Shown here one piece after another: positions 1 to 8,013 of a DNA stretch of 9,586 nt. The notes beneath the pieces were generated by a model, which was given only the letters and a program-made list of their open reading frames with translations, had not been told where the DNA came from and did no database searches. The DNA comes from JAVBOD01 sp031551045 (lineage in GTDB: Bacteria; Bacteroidota; Bacteroidia; Bacteroidales; UBA932): assembly GCA_031551045.1 (NCBI GenBank), contig JAVBOD010000071.1:1-9586 (forward strand), written 5' to 3'. Position 1 is the first letter of the stretch. The number at the start of each line of letters is the position of its first letter. Made by a program: the position numbers and the translations under genes.

Positions 1-211
1 GGTTTCCTTGGGTATCGAGATGCGTAAACTTGGTTCCTTCGCCGAATTCGCGAATAATAAAGCGCTGCGCAATGGAACTGTAATACACAAACGGATAGTT
101 TTGCGACGATGCCGTAGCCATGCGCACCATAGCAGGCACTGCCCACAACAAAATCAGCGAACTCACGGCTAAGAGGATAATGGTATATATTTTTTTATTC
201 TTCATGATCAT
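1..211 (-). CDS. N-terminal fragment of a membrane-anchored protein, probably DUF4857 family (cut by window edge)
   Basis: An open frame runs from an ATG at 211 off the left edge with no stop, giving about 70 residues. A second in-frame ATG lies at 205. GGAG sits 5 bases before the first ATG, which slightly favours it. The protein has a short basic start (KNKK), then one hydrophobic helix at about residues 8-24, then a polar, aromatic-rich stretch (YPFVYYSS), as expected of an inner-membrane anchor with a periplasmic domain. It starts 14 bases after the stop of the six-helix membrane protein, so it should be the last visible gene of the operon. From memory, Bacteroides operons with this gene order carry a DUF4857 protein here, and the start resembles that family. 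The call rests mainly on gene order; the coding frame itself is secure. Confidence 0.6.
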   Translation of the reverse strand, partial: MIMKNKKIYTIILLAVSSLILLWAVPAMVRMATASSQNYPFVYYSSIAQRFIIREFGEGTKFTHLDTQGN

Positions 212-225
212 TTTTCTCCATGGGT

Positions 226-894
226 TTATTGCTCGCCGTCTTTAAAGCGGATAAGGGAATAGTACGAAAACAAGCCGCACAGCACTGCCAGTAAAATCAG
301 GAACGGAAGAAAACCGGCATAACTTCCGGGCGTCGCTCTAAAATAATACAACGACAGGATAACGACCGCCATCACCGCATTAAAAATCCGCTGCCGCCAC
401 ACCGGCTCTATGCAAACCCACGCGGTAAGCAGGTATCCGGCCAAGCCGCTCCACAGCCACGGATGAACGGAAGCCAAATTCCAAGCAGCAATCTCGTGCG
501 AGAAATAATTTTTTACGCCGAAGTTGATAGTAAGATAAGTGAGCAGGAATAAAATGGACAAACTTACGATACCAAATAAAAGCATGGTAAGCAACATGCG
601 AAATTCCGGCAACGGAAGGTGCAAGGTCAATTTTAAGCGTTTATTTGTCATTTCGGGAACATATTGCGAAAGCGCCAACACAATGCCGGCCAACAGCGGA
701 AGGAATTTCAAATAATTGAAATGCGTTACGCCTTTTTGGAGAATCATTTCCCAAACCTCGCCGTAGCCGTTAAGCCGGATATCGCGCGCAATGCCGATAA
801 ATGCATAAGCGGTAACGGCCGCCAATACCAACAGGATGATCAGCAATACCCAACGGGATTTTGTCCATTCTTTAAAAAATAATGATTTTATCAT
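226..894 (-). CDS. Six-helix ABC transporter membrane subunit (ABC-2-like permease)
   Basis: The 222-residue protein is almost wholly membrane-embedded. Hydrophobic segments lie near residues 15-36, 62-78, 99-121, 144-163, 168-186 and 192-213. It has no signal peptide and starts with a basic amphipathic stretch (FFKEWTKSR), typical of ABC-2-type permeases. The loop around residues 82-96 (NKRLKLTLHLPLP) matches the short cytoplasmic loop between helices 2 and 3 in that class, where the ATPase usually couples. The gene starts 14 bases after the ATPase gene ends, so the two products probably form one transporter or a transporter-like mechanical unit. The substrate and direction are unknown; ABC-2-like modules are more often exporters or assembly machines than importers, and no solute-binding protein is encoded in the window. 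Similarity is by topology and position only. Confidence 0.75.
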   Translation of the reverse strand: MIKSLFFKEWTKSRWVLLIILLVLAAVTAYAFIGIARDIRLNGYGEVWEMILQKGVTHFNYLKFLPLLAGIVLALSQYVPEMTNKRLKLTLHLPLPEFRMLLTMLLFGIVSLSILFLLTYLTINFGVKNYFSHEIAAWNLASVHPWLWSGLAGYLLTAWVCIEPVWRQRIFNAVMAVVILSLYYFRATPGSYAGFLPFLILLAVLCGLFSYYSLIRFKDGEQ

Positions 895-908
895 ATGTCG
901 TTCTCCTT

Positions 909-1793
909 TTAATATTTCCCGGTTAATCCGATAAAGGCGTCCTCCAGCGACAGCGAATCTTGTGTCAAATTAGCCACAGCAACGCCCATTGCGCTTAGTT
1001 CTTTCCGCACTTCTTCCAGTGGTAAAAAGGAATACGTTTCCCATGTGTCGCCAATTTTCTCGGTATTCCAAAATGCGCTATTGGAGGGAGTATCAACCGC
1101 CGCCGCACCGGAAAATCTGAACCGGTGAAAAGTATTCAAAATTTCGGCCGTGGGCTTGTGCAGCAGCAAACGCCCGTAGTCCATAATCATGCAATCGTCA
1201 ATCAGCAGTTCCATATCCTGAATGATATGCGAGGTAAGGAATACGGTTTTTCCTTCGGCCGAAGCGTATTCTTTCAAATTTTCGACAAACAAGCGCCGGT
1301 AACCGGGGTCGAGGCCCATCGAAAAATCGTCGAGAATCATCAACTCCGGGTCTTGGGCGAAAATCAATCCCAGCGCCACTTGCGAACGTTGCCCGCACGA
1401 CATGGTGCTGATTTTTTGCGTCCGCGATACTTTTAGTTTTTTCAATAAATTGTAGTACGCTTCTTTCTTCCAATTCGGGAAAAAGCGGCTGTAATAGCGC
1501 TCAATTTGCTCTACGTTGAAGTAACTGTGCTGTATGTGCCCTTCGAGCAACAGACCGACCCGCGCTTTTGTTTTCGGCGAAAGGCTTTCCATGCTTTCGC
1601 CAAACAGACGGCACACGCCCGAACGCGGCTTCAGATAGCCATTCAGGATATTGATAATGGTTGTTTTTCCCGTTCCGTTTTTTCCCAGCAGCCCCAGTAT
1701 TTTCCCGCGCGGCACTTCAAAATTGAGGTGCTCGTATATCAGGCGGTTGCCATAGTAATGTGTGATGTCTTCACACTGTATAATCATTTCCAT
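909..1793 (-). CDS. ABC transporter ATP-binding protein (CcmA/YtrB-like)
   Basis: This 294-residue cytoplasmic ATPase should power the membrane subunit encoded next to it. The Walker A motif is GKNGTGKT at residues 37-44, the Q-loop position holds E84 in LLLEG, the signature is MSCGQRS at 131-137, Walker B is LMILDD at 151-156, the D-loop is SMGLD at 158-162 and the H-loop histidine is H189. After about residue 220 comes a C-terminal extension, common in exporter-type ABC ATPases. Two motif positions differ from the norm: the first glycine of LSGGQ is cysteine, and the catalytic glutamate after Walker B is aspartate (D156, DD instead of DE). I think this DD form recurs in the Bacteroidales relatives, so it may be a family trait and not decay. 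The start may be M1 or M3. The gene begins 10 bases after the beta-barrel gene ends. Confidence 0.9.
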   Translation of the reverse strand: MEMIIQCEDITHYYGNRLIYEHLNFEVPRGKILGLLGKNGTGKTTIINILNGYLKPRSGVCRLFGESMESLSPKTKARVGLLLEGHIQHSYFNVEQIERYYSRFFPNWKKEAYYNLLKKLKVSRTQKISTMSCGQRSQVALGLIFAQDPELMILDDFSMGLDPGYRRLFVENLKEYASAEGKTVFLTSHIIQDMELLIDDCMIMDYGRLLLHKPTAEILNTFHRFRFSGAAAVDTPSNSAFWNTEKIGDTWETYSFLPLEEVRKELSAMGVAVANLTQDSLSLEDAFIGLTGKY

Positions 1794-1803
1794 AATTTTA
1801 TTT

Positions 1804-3423
1804 TTAAAAAGTGCAGCCTATTGTAAGTTTCCACCTATTAAAATTGCTGCCGCTTAAGTAATCCACATTAAAGGCTTTTGTGTATTCGTATTGCAACTTT
1901 ACGTATCCTTGCAATGATTTGAACGAGCGGAAATATTGCACACCAGCATTAGCTCCTACGCGCTCTGCTGTAAGGTATTCGTATTCCCTGTAGAGGTAAC
2001 GGTCAATGGTTTTGGGGCTCGCCTGACCTTCGGACGGAGTAGCATATAAACCGTCGGTTTTGGGCGTACCGCCGCCTTTTCCGTATAATGCACCAAGCGC
2101 AAAGCTATACATATTTTTTCCACGTACAAGGTTTCTCTTCGCATTCAGATAAGCATCCATACTCCAAACATCCTGCTTGCGGTAGTAGGGATATTTAGAA
2201 GCTGTTTGTGTGCATTGGTGAAAATTACCACCTGTTTTCAATACCCATGTGGGATTATAATCTGCAACGCCTAAATTTCCGGTATATTCCGCATTCGCGA
2301 GAAGCACGCTTCTATCCAGCGTTTTTAATGCATCATAGTAAACAATGCTTTTACGTCCGCCCTCTGTGTTTTCTTCGCGATATACATTTTCATCGTTTTC
2401 CAGTTTTTCGGACGATATGCTTGCTTTTAGAAGGTGCAACTGCCGTTTCTTCCGGAATGATAAAATGGTTTTGTTTTCAAAGATAGTTGAGTGGTGCCGG
2501 GTGTAGGTAATGCTGTTCGTGCCCGGTTCACCATAGTATCCGGAACGTGCTTTACAGGATGTTTCGTTATAGAGCGACCATGATTTTCCCAGTGTAAAAT
2601 CCAACTGCAGAGCGCCGCCATTAAATTTATTGAACATCGGTTTGGTTTCGTTCGTGTTGGTGTAGCCGGTTTGAGAAAGCGTCTCGAGCCGTCCGAGAAA
2701 AGCGCCGTAATCTATTAAATATTGATATTGTTTATCCTGCGTACCATAAATCTTGAAAGAAACACTCTCGATGCTGCGCCGGTAGAGATAATTCACACCG
2801 GCTTCCAGGCAGGGCGCCAGCCGGTAACTCAGCCCAAGGCTGAGCGTAAGGTCTAAATACTTATTGGTATGCCGCGCATCTTTGTGTTTTGCATAATTGC
2901 CCGTTTGGTAATCAATTTTCCCGCCTATATTCAAACCCTTGGCTATAGTGGCGCTCACCGCACCTATTAAATGATACGATTCCCTGTTTTTCGTGCCGCG
3001 CGTGTCATCGGTATATTCCACTATATCGAACGGATTATAGTACGGGTCGATAAAAACAGAACCGCCCATGTTTTTACCGGTAACGTTCGTATAGTTCACT
3101 TTTCCATAAAAAACAACCCGCGGATTAATCTTGTAAAACGATTCGGTTTGCAAGCCCCATTGGTAACTATCGTTCGATTGGTAGTAGTTGATAAAATCGC
3201 CATTCTTCTTTTCGAACAAGCCTTCGGCTATAGAGCTATTTTTTACGGGCAACACATGCAGCCCCGACGCATTTTCGCTCGTAAGCCAGGCATCGGATTG
3301 TTTTATAAACTCAAAACTACGATGCCGCGCCGTACTGTCGGTTTGTGCCGAAAGGCAGGCGGGACACACTAACCCACCTGCTAACAATCCGGCAATTATA
3401 ACTATTTTTTTTAGGACAGACAT
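1804..3423 (-). CDS. Outer-membrane beta-barrel protein, DUF6850-type
   Basis: The 539-residue protein opens with a classic signal peptide (basic SVLKK, hydrophobic core, likely cut LSA|QT after residue 26). The rest is dominated by alternating aromatic and polar strands such as YQWGLQTESFYKI, and it ends in a short strand (KLTIGCTF) with a terminal phenylalanine, the usual outer-membrane insertion signal. It lacks a plug domain and a TonB-linked region, so it is a separate barrel and not a second TonB receptor. From memory it fits the DUF6850 family, which follows a DUF4876 lipoprotein gene in Bacteroides. Its role is unknown; it may be a porin-like partner of the receptor or an anchor for the lipoprotein. 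It is separated from the upstream gene by a 94-base spacer holding a large palindrome, unlike the other tight junctions in the operon. Confidence 0.8.
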   Translation of the reverse strand: MSVLKKIVIIAGLLAGGLVCPACLSAQTDSTARHRSFEFIKQSDAWLTSENASGLHVLPVKNSSIAEGLFEKKNGDFINYYQSNDSYQWGLQTESFYKINPRVVFYGKVNYTNVTGKNMGGSVFIDPYYNPFDIVEYTDDTRGTKNRESYHLIGAVSATIAKGLNIGGKIDYQTGNYAKHKDARHTNKYLDLTLSLGLSYRLAPCLEAGVNYLYRRSIESVSFKIYGTQDKQYQYLIDYGAFLGRLETLSQTGYTNTNETKPMFNKFNGGALQLDFTLGKSWSLYNETSCKARSGYYGEPGTNSITYTRHHSTIFENKTILSFRKKRQLHLLKASISSEKLENDENVYREENTEGGRKSIVYYDALKTLDRSVLLANAEYTGNLGVADYNPTWVLKTGGNFHQCTQTASKYPYYRKQDVWSMDAYLNAKRNLVRGKNMYSFALGALYGKGGGTPKTDGLYATPSEGQASPKTIDRYLYREYEYLTAERVGANAGVQYFRSFKSLQGYVKLQYEYTKAFNVDYLSGSNFNRWKLTIGCTF

Positions 3424-3440
3424 GTAGTTTTTCTTTTTTA

Positions 3441-3516
3441 TCTCTCCCCCAGCCCTTTCCCCATAAGAGAGGGACTTTCCGCTCCCTCTCCTGTGGAAAG
3501 GGATTTAGGGAGAGGT
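3441..3516. repeat. 76-bp imperfect palindrome between two operon genes
   Basis: The two halves are imperfect reverse complements. Three blocks pair in register: CTCTCCC (3442-3448) with GGGAGAG (3508-3514), CCCTTTCC (3453-3460) with GGAAAGGG (3495-3502), and GAGAGGGA (3467-3474) with TCCCTCTC (3483-3490). Each half can also fold on itself, for example CCTCTCC (3485-3491) with GGAGAGG (3509-3515), giving a cruciform-like alternative. It begins one base after the stop codon of the lipoprotein gene and ends 17 bases before the beta-barrel start. Similar CCTCTCC-type intergenic palindromes are, as I recall, scattered in Bacteroidota genomes. In the mRNA it would form a long hairpin that could stabilise or partly terminate the upstream message. 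Confidence 0.8.
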
Positions 3517-3517
3517 T

Positions 3518-4858
3518 TTAATTCTTTATGGATGCTTTTCCCCGTTGGTGAAAATCATTCGTCGAGTTATTCGTATCTTTATAGATGATGATGGCTCCGG
3601 CTTTCATCGAGGCTTCGGCATCAATCCCGCTGGGGTCGGTGCTGGGATTTCCGTCAATTTCGGTACCACCGTTATAGTTGTACACCAACTTCGCGGCGTT
3701 ATCCGGGATTGCTTTGGTGGCTTCGGCATCTACATTACGGTAACTGGTATAGCCCAATTTATTTTCCACCCATACATATCCGGCATCAACCGTAGAAGTG
3801 AGACGTTTCTGGTTTCCATTGCTGGTAGTGGTAAATACCTCCACCGCATCCAATATCCATTCCACCGGTACTTTCAAGCGAGCGTTTGAAGGCGTTTGAG
3901 TATTTCCATGATAATTCATATTTGCAGCATCGTTGGCAAAAGCTTCGGGAGTGGTGCCATCCGTCAAAAAAAGGAAGAATGCTGGCGATGTGGTACTTAT
4001 AGTCCATCCAGTGGCTTGACCATACTTAATAGCAGATAGATAGTGCGAAACAGGAATTACAGAAGATGGCGCCGGATAGTATGATGTGAGGTTGTAACCC
4101 GATGCCGGATCATACATACAATAGTAATTGGGATTGGCAAAGTTAATGGAATTGCTATAGGTTGTCGTATTATCAATAGACCCCATCATGGAAACCACCA
4201 TTTGCGTATAAGGAGCTATAGTAACACCTTGAGGAAAGAACCAAATGCCATCTCCTGCAGGAATCCAACCTTCGGTTTCGTAAAACAATTTTCCATCTAT
4301 GTAATCTTTATTCGTGGACTGAGCGTTGTATGGAATTGTTATAGCCAAACATACATTATCCAAACTTACTGCTTTACTGCTATTATTGTATAAAATAGCA
4401 TATTTGTCCGTTTGAAATACGCCCGAACCGTCGTTTTTCTGGCAGCCGCCCACGTACAGTTCTTTAATGAGTAGCTGGCCGGATTTCGATTCCTTTAAGT
4501 CCAACTTTACAACGGTTCCTGCAACCCAATCCGTTCCGACAACCACATTGCTTTGCACGCCGTTATACATAAACACATCCATGTCTTTCACCCGCCTGTC
4601 GGTAGCCGATGCTTCATACACGCCGGCAGGCACCGTGAATAAGGCTTTTCCGGAAGAATCAGTAGTCGCGTCAAAACTGGCACCGCCATTAGTGCCGGCG
4701 AGTACCACCCTGACCCCCTCCACGGCCGCAAGCTGGCTGCTTGCCGGATATTCCAACTGAACCGTAAGTTCATACGTTTTATAATCGTCTTCATTATCGT
4801 TGTTACAGGCGCTCGCTATAAACAAGAGGCCAAAAAGTAAGTAATAGATTTTTTTCAT
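3518..4858 (-). CDS. Surface-type lipoprotein, DUF4876 family
   Basis: The 446-residue protein has a lipoprotein signal peptide with lipobox ASAC and lipid-bearing C18. The cysteine is followed by NNDNEDD; an acidic stretch right after the cysteine is the known Bacteroidota signal for export to the cell surface. Residues about 28-105 look like a small carboxypeptidase-regulatory/CNA-B-type beta-sandwich (VRVVLAGTNGG, TVPAGVYEASA). From about residue 128 (LLIKELYVGG, then YAILYNNSSKAVSLDN) the sequence resembles a lamin-tail-like beta fold, which I associate with DUF4876. The gene lies 26 bases after the TonB receptor gene, the place usually held by a SusD-type lipoprotein in glycan operons, yet it shows none of the helical SusD character. 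The likely role is to capture a ligand, or cover the receptor, on the outer surface. The ligand is unknown. Confidence 0.85.
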   Translation of the reverse strand: MKKIYYLLFGLLFIASACNNDNEDDYKTYELTVQLEYPASSQLAAVEGVRVVLAGTNGGASFDATTDSSGKALFTVPAGVYEASATDRRVKDMDVFMYNGVQSNVVVGTDWVAGTVVKLDLKESKSGQLLIKELYVGGCQKNDGSGVFQTDKYAILYNNSSKAVSLDNVCLAITIPYNAQSTNKDYIDGKLFYETEGWIPAGDGIWFFPQGVTIAPYTQMVVSMMGSIDNTTTYSNSINFANPNYYCMYDPASGYNLTSYYPAPSSVIPVSHYLSAIKYGQATGWTISTTSPAFFLFLTDGTTPEAFANDAANMNYHGNTQTPSNARLKVPVEWILDAVEVFTTTSNGNQKRLTSTVDAGYVWVENKLGYTSYRNVDAEATKAIPDNAAKLVYNYNGGTEIDGNPSTDPSGIDAEASMKAGAIIIYKDTNNSTNDFHQRGKASIKN

Positions 4859-4884
4859 AATGTCTTATTGTTTTTAAATTTTAA

Positions 4885-7800
4885 TTATAGTTTTAATCGT
4901 AATGATAGCCCATAGTAGAATTCAGGAATGGCAGTATTTCCGTATAAAGAATAAGTACTGTTGTTCTGGCTCGATGTTACCGAAGCCATGGTGTTCACAA
5001 AATTATTGGCATTGAAAGACAGGGATACATGCTTGCCGATTTCCTTGGTTACGCTGATGTTGGCCGAAAAATAGGCCGATATCCGGTCGGGGTTGAAAAT
5101 ATAATCATACATCGTGGACTTCACGACCATTTGCGCTAAGTCGTTATACAGGGAAGGGTCGTTAGCCTTGGCCCATGCAAATTTTTCGGCAAAAGGAATT
5201 TGGGTGTTCATATCATCGTAACTGGTATAATACAACGGATATGTGGCCGTATAATGATTGCCGCCATATATATTGGTAGCGGTTGTTGACGGAGTGTATG
5301 AATCTTTATTGTCAATCACAAAACTCCGCTGTCCGCCGCTATATTCGCTCAATGTTTGCGCGTATTTGTAGAAACAGCTTTCGATACGTAGCGACACAAT
5401 GAGCCGTATAGCCGGGATATGCGTTGTAATCGTCATATTCGAATTTACCTGCTTGGAAAGGTCGCCGTTGGAATAGCCGGCTTCTCCCACATAATATCCA
5501 ATATAAGGATATTGATTGTTGGGGCTTGAAGGCAGATTGGCAACAATACTTTCATTGGTTCCGCGATAGTAGTAATATTTCCCGTCCACGCGAACGGACG
5601 TGTTCAGCGGCCGTATTTTAGGAAAATCAATCACCCATTCAATCCCGCGCCTTGTAATCGGAGTGGCGTTGTAGCACATGCTGCGCACTTGGAATGCTTT
5701 TCTTGTTTCGTAATTGAGTTGCACGGCTTCTTTTTCGCCTGTTTGGTCTCTCACTGTCACAATACCCGTTACCGGATCAATACCATAAACCCTGTCTTTC
5801 TCCGGTATAGCAAGGACTTCCGGCTTAGGCGTATAATTAAATGCGTATGGCGTATATATCGATTTAGTTTGATACGGATTGTATGTTTTGTTATCATAGA
5901 ACGATAGCGATACGCTTGTTCCACCCAACATGGCGTCCATGCCGAATTCGGTTTGCAGGTTATACTGCCATTGCAGGTCGGGGTTATAGAGCGGTGTAGT
6001 CGGGTATGTATAATAAGCGTATATGGCCGATTTATCTTCGTAAGTAGAGATGGAAAAGGCCAATTTGTCGGCATAGGTTGGCCTGGGGTAAAGCATTTCG
6101 AACGATGGTAGTTTTACCGCCTTTCCCCAAGCGCCGCGGAGGCTTACATTATGTAAAAACCGGCCGGTATTTTCCCAAAAAGTATATTTCAAATTGAAGC
6201 GTGGCGACAGGCTGCTGATAACTCCGTAAGTAGAACCGCTTACCGCCGTAATATCGGAACGTAAGCCGGCCGTAGCTTGCAAATAGGAATTTGCAAACGG
6301 CAGCGTTGCTTTCTCTTCGGCATAGAGCGCCGTATTGCTCATGAAAGGCAGTTCATCGAAACGGTATTCGCGCCAAGTGGGCGCTTTACTCATATCGTCA
6401 TAATAAAGCCCCCGTCCCAGATTTCCGGTAGATGTAAACTCTGCTCCCATCATTAATTTATTGATAAAGCGGCCGAATTTCCGGCTCCAATTTGCTTTTA
6501 CTTTTGCAAAATAACTGATGGGCTTACTATCATGGAACGATAATTCGTACCAATAGCCTTTCGGCAAAAGAGTTACCGGCGCTTGCGGATCAGGATTGTC
6601 CGGGTGGGAAATGAAATAGCCTTCCTCCGTAGTGCGTAGCGCGGGTTGCAGCGATGAACTGGACTTGTTCGTATTCTTTTCCGAGAACTTGTCGGCATAA
6701 TTCACGGAACCCGATACTTCAAGATTAGTAATCCAAGACTTGTTCAATAACCAATTGAGCGAAAAATTTCCACGAATGGCGTTATCCCTGTCCTTGGTAT
6801 AAGTTTCACGAAAAGCGTCGGGGTCAGCCTCCGAATTGTAGCCGCCGATATTTCCGGCCATCCCTACGGAAAGCGTAATCGGCTGTTTGTTTTGCCGGAA
6901 TGTATTGGAATAGTTGAGCGAAACGGTATTGCGGTCGTACGCCGTGTAAGGCGAAGCCAAATCTCCGATGGATTTGGTATATTCCGCGCTCACATTCAGT
7001 ACGCCGGCTTTAGCGCCCAATCCGAAACCTTTGCTCACGGCAATTTGTTTGGTATTCGGTTTGGTGGCCATATCAACAATAAACGGCGTGCGGCCTTTGC
7101 GCGTATTGATTTTAACGATGCCGTTCGATAAGTCGCCATATTCCACCGATGGCGTACCTGTAACTACTTCTACCGATTCTACATTGGTGGAACTTATATT
7201 GCGGGTATCCGCACCATGCATGTTCAGGTTACCCGAAGAATATACCGGCCTACTGCCGGCAAACTCTCCGAACGAAGCATTGGTCGAGAGCCGCACGCCA
7301 TCCACTTCAACGGCCGTTCCGAAGCTGACGTTTCCTATTTCGTAACCCGATCCGCTACGCAACGCCATCCACTTTGGGGCGGAAGTAAGTGAAAGCGGAG
7401 CCCTTGATTGTTCTCCGGGCAAAAGGCCGGTAATATCCGCAACATTAATAATTTGTTGATGGTCCAGCGTTGTGCGGTCCATCACATAGGTGGTAGCGTT
7501 ATCTTTCGATTTACGTTGCGCCGTAATAACCACTTCGCTGAGCGTAAGATTTTTTTCTTGCAAGAAAAACCGGATACCTGATGTATCCTTGCTAACGCTT
7601 ATCTCTTTCGAGAAATCAGCATAACCGGCATGGGAAGTACTAAATATATGTTTCCCTCCCGGTACGTTTTTCAGCACAAAAACGCCTTTTTCGTCGGCCA
7701 TTGCCCACATTCCCAATTCATTAATCTGCACTACAGCTTGTGGAACAGGAATGTTTGTTCCGTACTCCATTATTGTACCGGAAACAACATACTTTGCAGG

Positions 7801-7887
7801 AATAATGGAACTATGCTCTGCATAAATGCCAGATGAGGACAATAAACAAACCAGAAAAAAAACAATGTTACGTATATGGTTAAACAA
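4885..7887 (-). CDS. TonB-dependent outer-membrane receptor
   Basis: The product of about 1000 residues imports a ligand across the outer membrane using TonB energy. Numbered from the longest frame (TTG at 7893): signal peptide to about A25 (SGIYA|EH), a carboxypeptidase-regulatory-like domain at 36-115, LSEVVITAQ at 118-126, the plug domain to about 270 (VEVDGVRLS; VESVEVVTGTPSVEYGDLSNG), then a 22-strand-type barrel ending in GLSLRLKL. No STN domain is present, so anti-sigma signalling is not indicated. No ATG or GTG start exists: an in-frame TAA lies two codons before TTG 7893. I chose TTG at 7887 because GGAG stands 7 bases before it but only 2 before the other. The ligand is not identifiable. 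A SusD gene is absent, and the next genes are the lipoprotein, barrel and ABC genes. Confidence 0.92.
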   Translation of the reverse strand: MFNHIRNIVFFLVCLLSSSGIYAEHSSIIPAKYVVSGTIMEYGTNIPVPQAVVQINELGMWAMADEKGVFVLKNVPGGKHIFSTSHAGYADFSKEISVSKDTSGIRFFLQEKNLTLSEVVITAQRKSKDNATTYVMDRTTLDHQQIINVADITGLLPGEQSRAPLSLTSAPKWMALRSGSGYEIGNVSFGTAVEVDGVRLSTNASFGEFAGSRPVYSSGNLNMHGADTRNISSTNVESVEVVTGTPSVEYGDLSNGIVKINTRKGRTPFIVDMATKPNTKQIAVSKGFGLGAKAGVLNVSAEYTKSIGDLASPYTAYDRNTVSLNYSNTFRQNKQPITLSVGMAGNIGGYNSEADPDAFRETYTKDRDNAIRGNFSLNWLLNKSWITNLEVSGSVNYADKFSEKNTNKSSSSLQPALRTTEEGYFISHPDNPDPQAPVTLLPKGYWYELSFHDSKPISYFAKVKANWSRKFGRFINKLMMGAEFTSTGNLGRGLYYDDMSKAPTWREYRFDELPFMSNTALYAEEKATLPFANSYLQATAGLRSDITAVSGSTYGVISSLSPRFNLKYTFWENTGRFLHNVSLRGAWGKAVKLPSFEMLYPRPTYADKLAFSISTYEDKSAIYAYYTYPTTPLYNPDLQWQYNLQTEFGMDAMLGGTSVSLSFYDNKTYNPYQTKSIYTPYAFNYTPKPEVLAIPEKDRVYGIDPVTGIVTVRDQTGEKEAVQLNYETRKAFQVRSMCYNATPITRRGIEWVIDFPKIRPLNTSVRVDGKYYYYRGTNESIVANLPSSPNNQYPYIGYYVGEAGYSNGDLSKQVNSNMTITTHIPAIRLIVSLRIESCFYKYAQTLSEYSGGQRSFVIDNKDSYTPSTTATNIYGGNHYTATYPLYYTSYDDMNTQIPFAEKFAWAKANDPSLYNDLAQMVVKSTMYDYIFNPDRISAYFSANISVTKEIGKHVSLSFNANNFVNTMASVTSSQNNSTYSLYGNTAIPEFYYGLSLRLKL

Positions 7888-7913
7888 ACTCAACTCTCCT
7901 TAAAAATTGGAGT

Positions 7914-7946
7914 GCAAAAGTAGGCTGTTCAACATTATCCGTCAAT
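7914..7946 (-). promoter_or_regulatory. Promoter of the TonB receptor operon
   Basis: On the minus strand TACTTTTGC (7914-7922) matches the Bacteroidota -7 element TAnnTTTGY exactly. ATTG (7943-7946) lies 20 bases upstream, close to the TTTG expected near -33. Transcription would begin near 7907, giving a leader of about 20 bases before the TTG start. An AAGGAG ribosome-binding site follows the predicted start of the RNA, which is notable because Bacteroidota genes often lack one. No operator was recognised. Confidence 0.65.
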
Positions 7947-7972
7947 CGCTATTTATAATGATTTTAAGCCTG

Positions 7973-8013
7973 AAAAAGCCACCGCCATCACCTTAAAAGG
8001 TGATAGCGGCGGC
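7973..8013 (-). terminator. Strong intrinsic terminator on the minus strand with no visible parent gene
   Basis: A stem of up to 17 pairs joins 7978-7994 with 7997-8013 (the innermost pair must open to leave a TTAAAA loop) and is followed at once by five U residues (7973-7977 on the minus strand). The two positions that would mismatch as A-C on the plus strand (7981/8010 and 7986/8005) become G-U wobble pairs in minus-strand RNA, so the stem is continuous only there. This fixes the direction. The upstream peroxidase gene has its own terminator at 8351-8388, so this one should end a different transcript starting between about 8030 and 8350. Confidence 0.8.

Noticed and set aside
1125..1826. 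Plus-strand open frames of about 100 residues across the ABC ATPase gene
   Set aside because: They are antisense shadows of a gene with clear Walker A, signature and Walker B motifs and show no family character.
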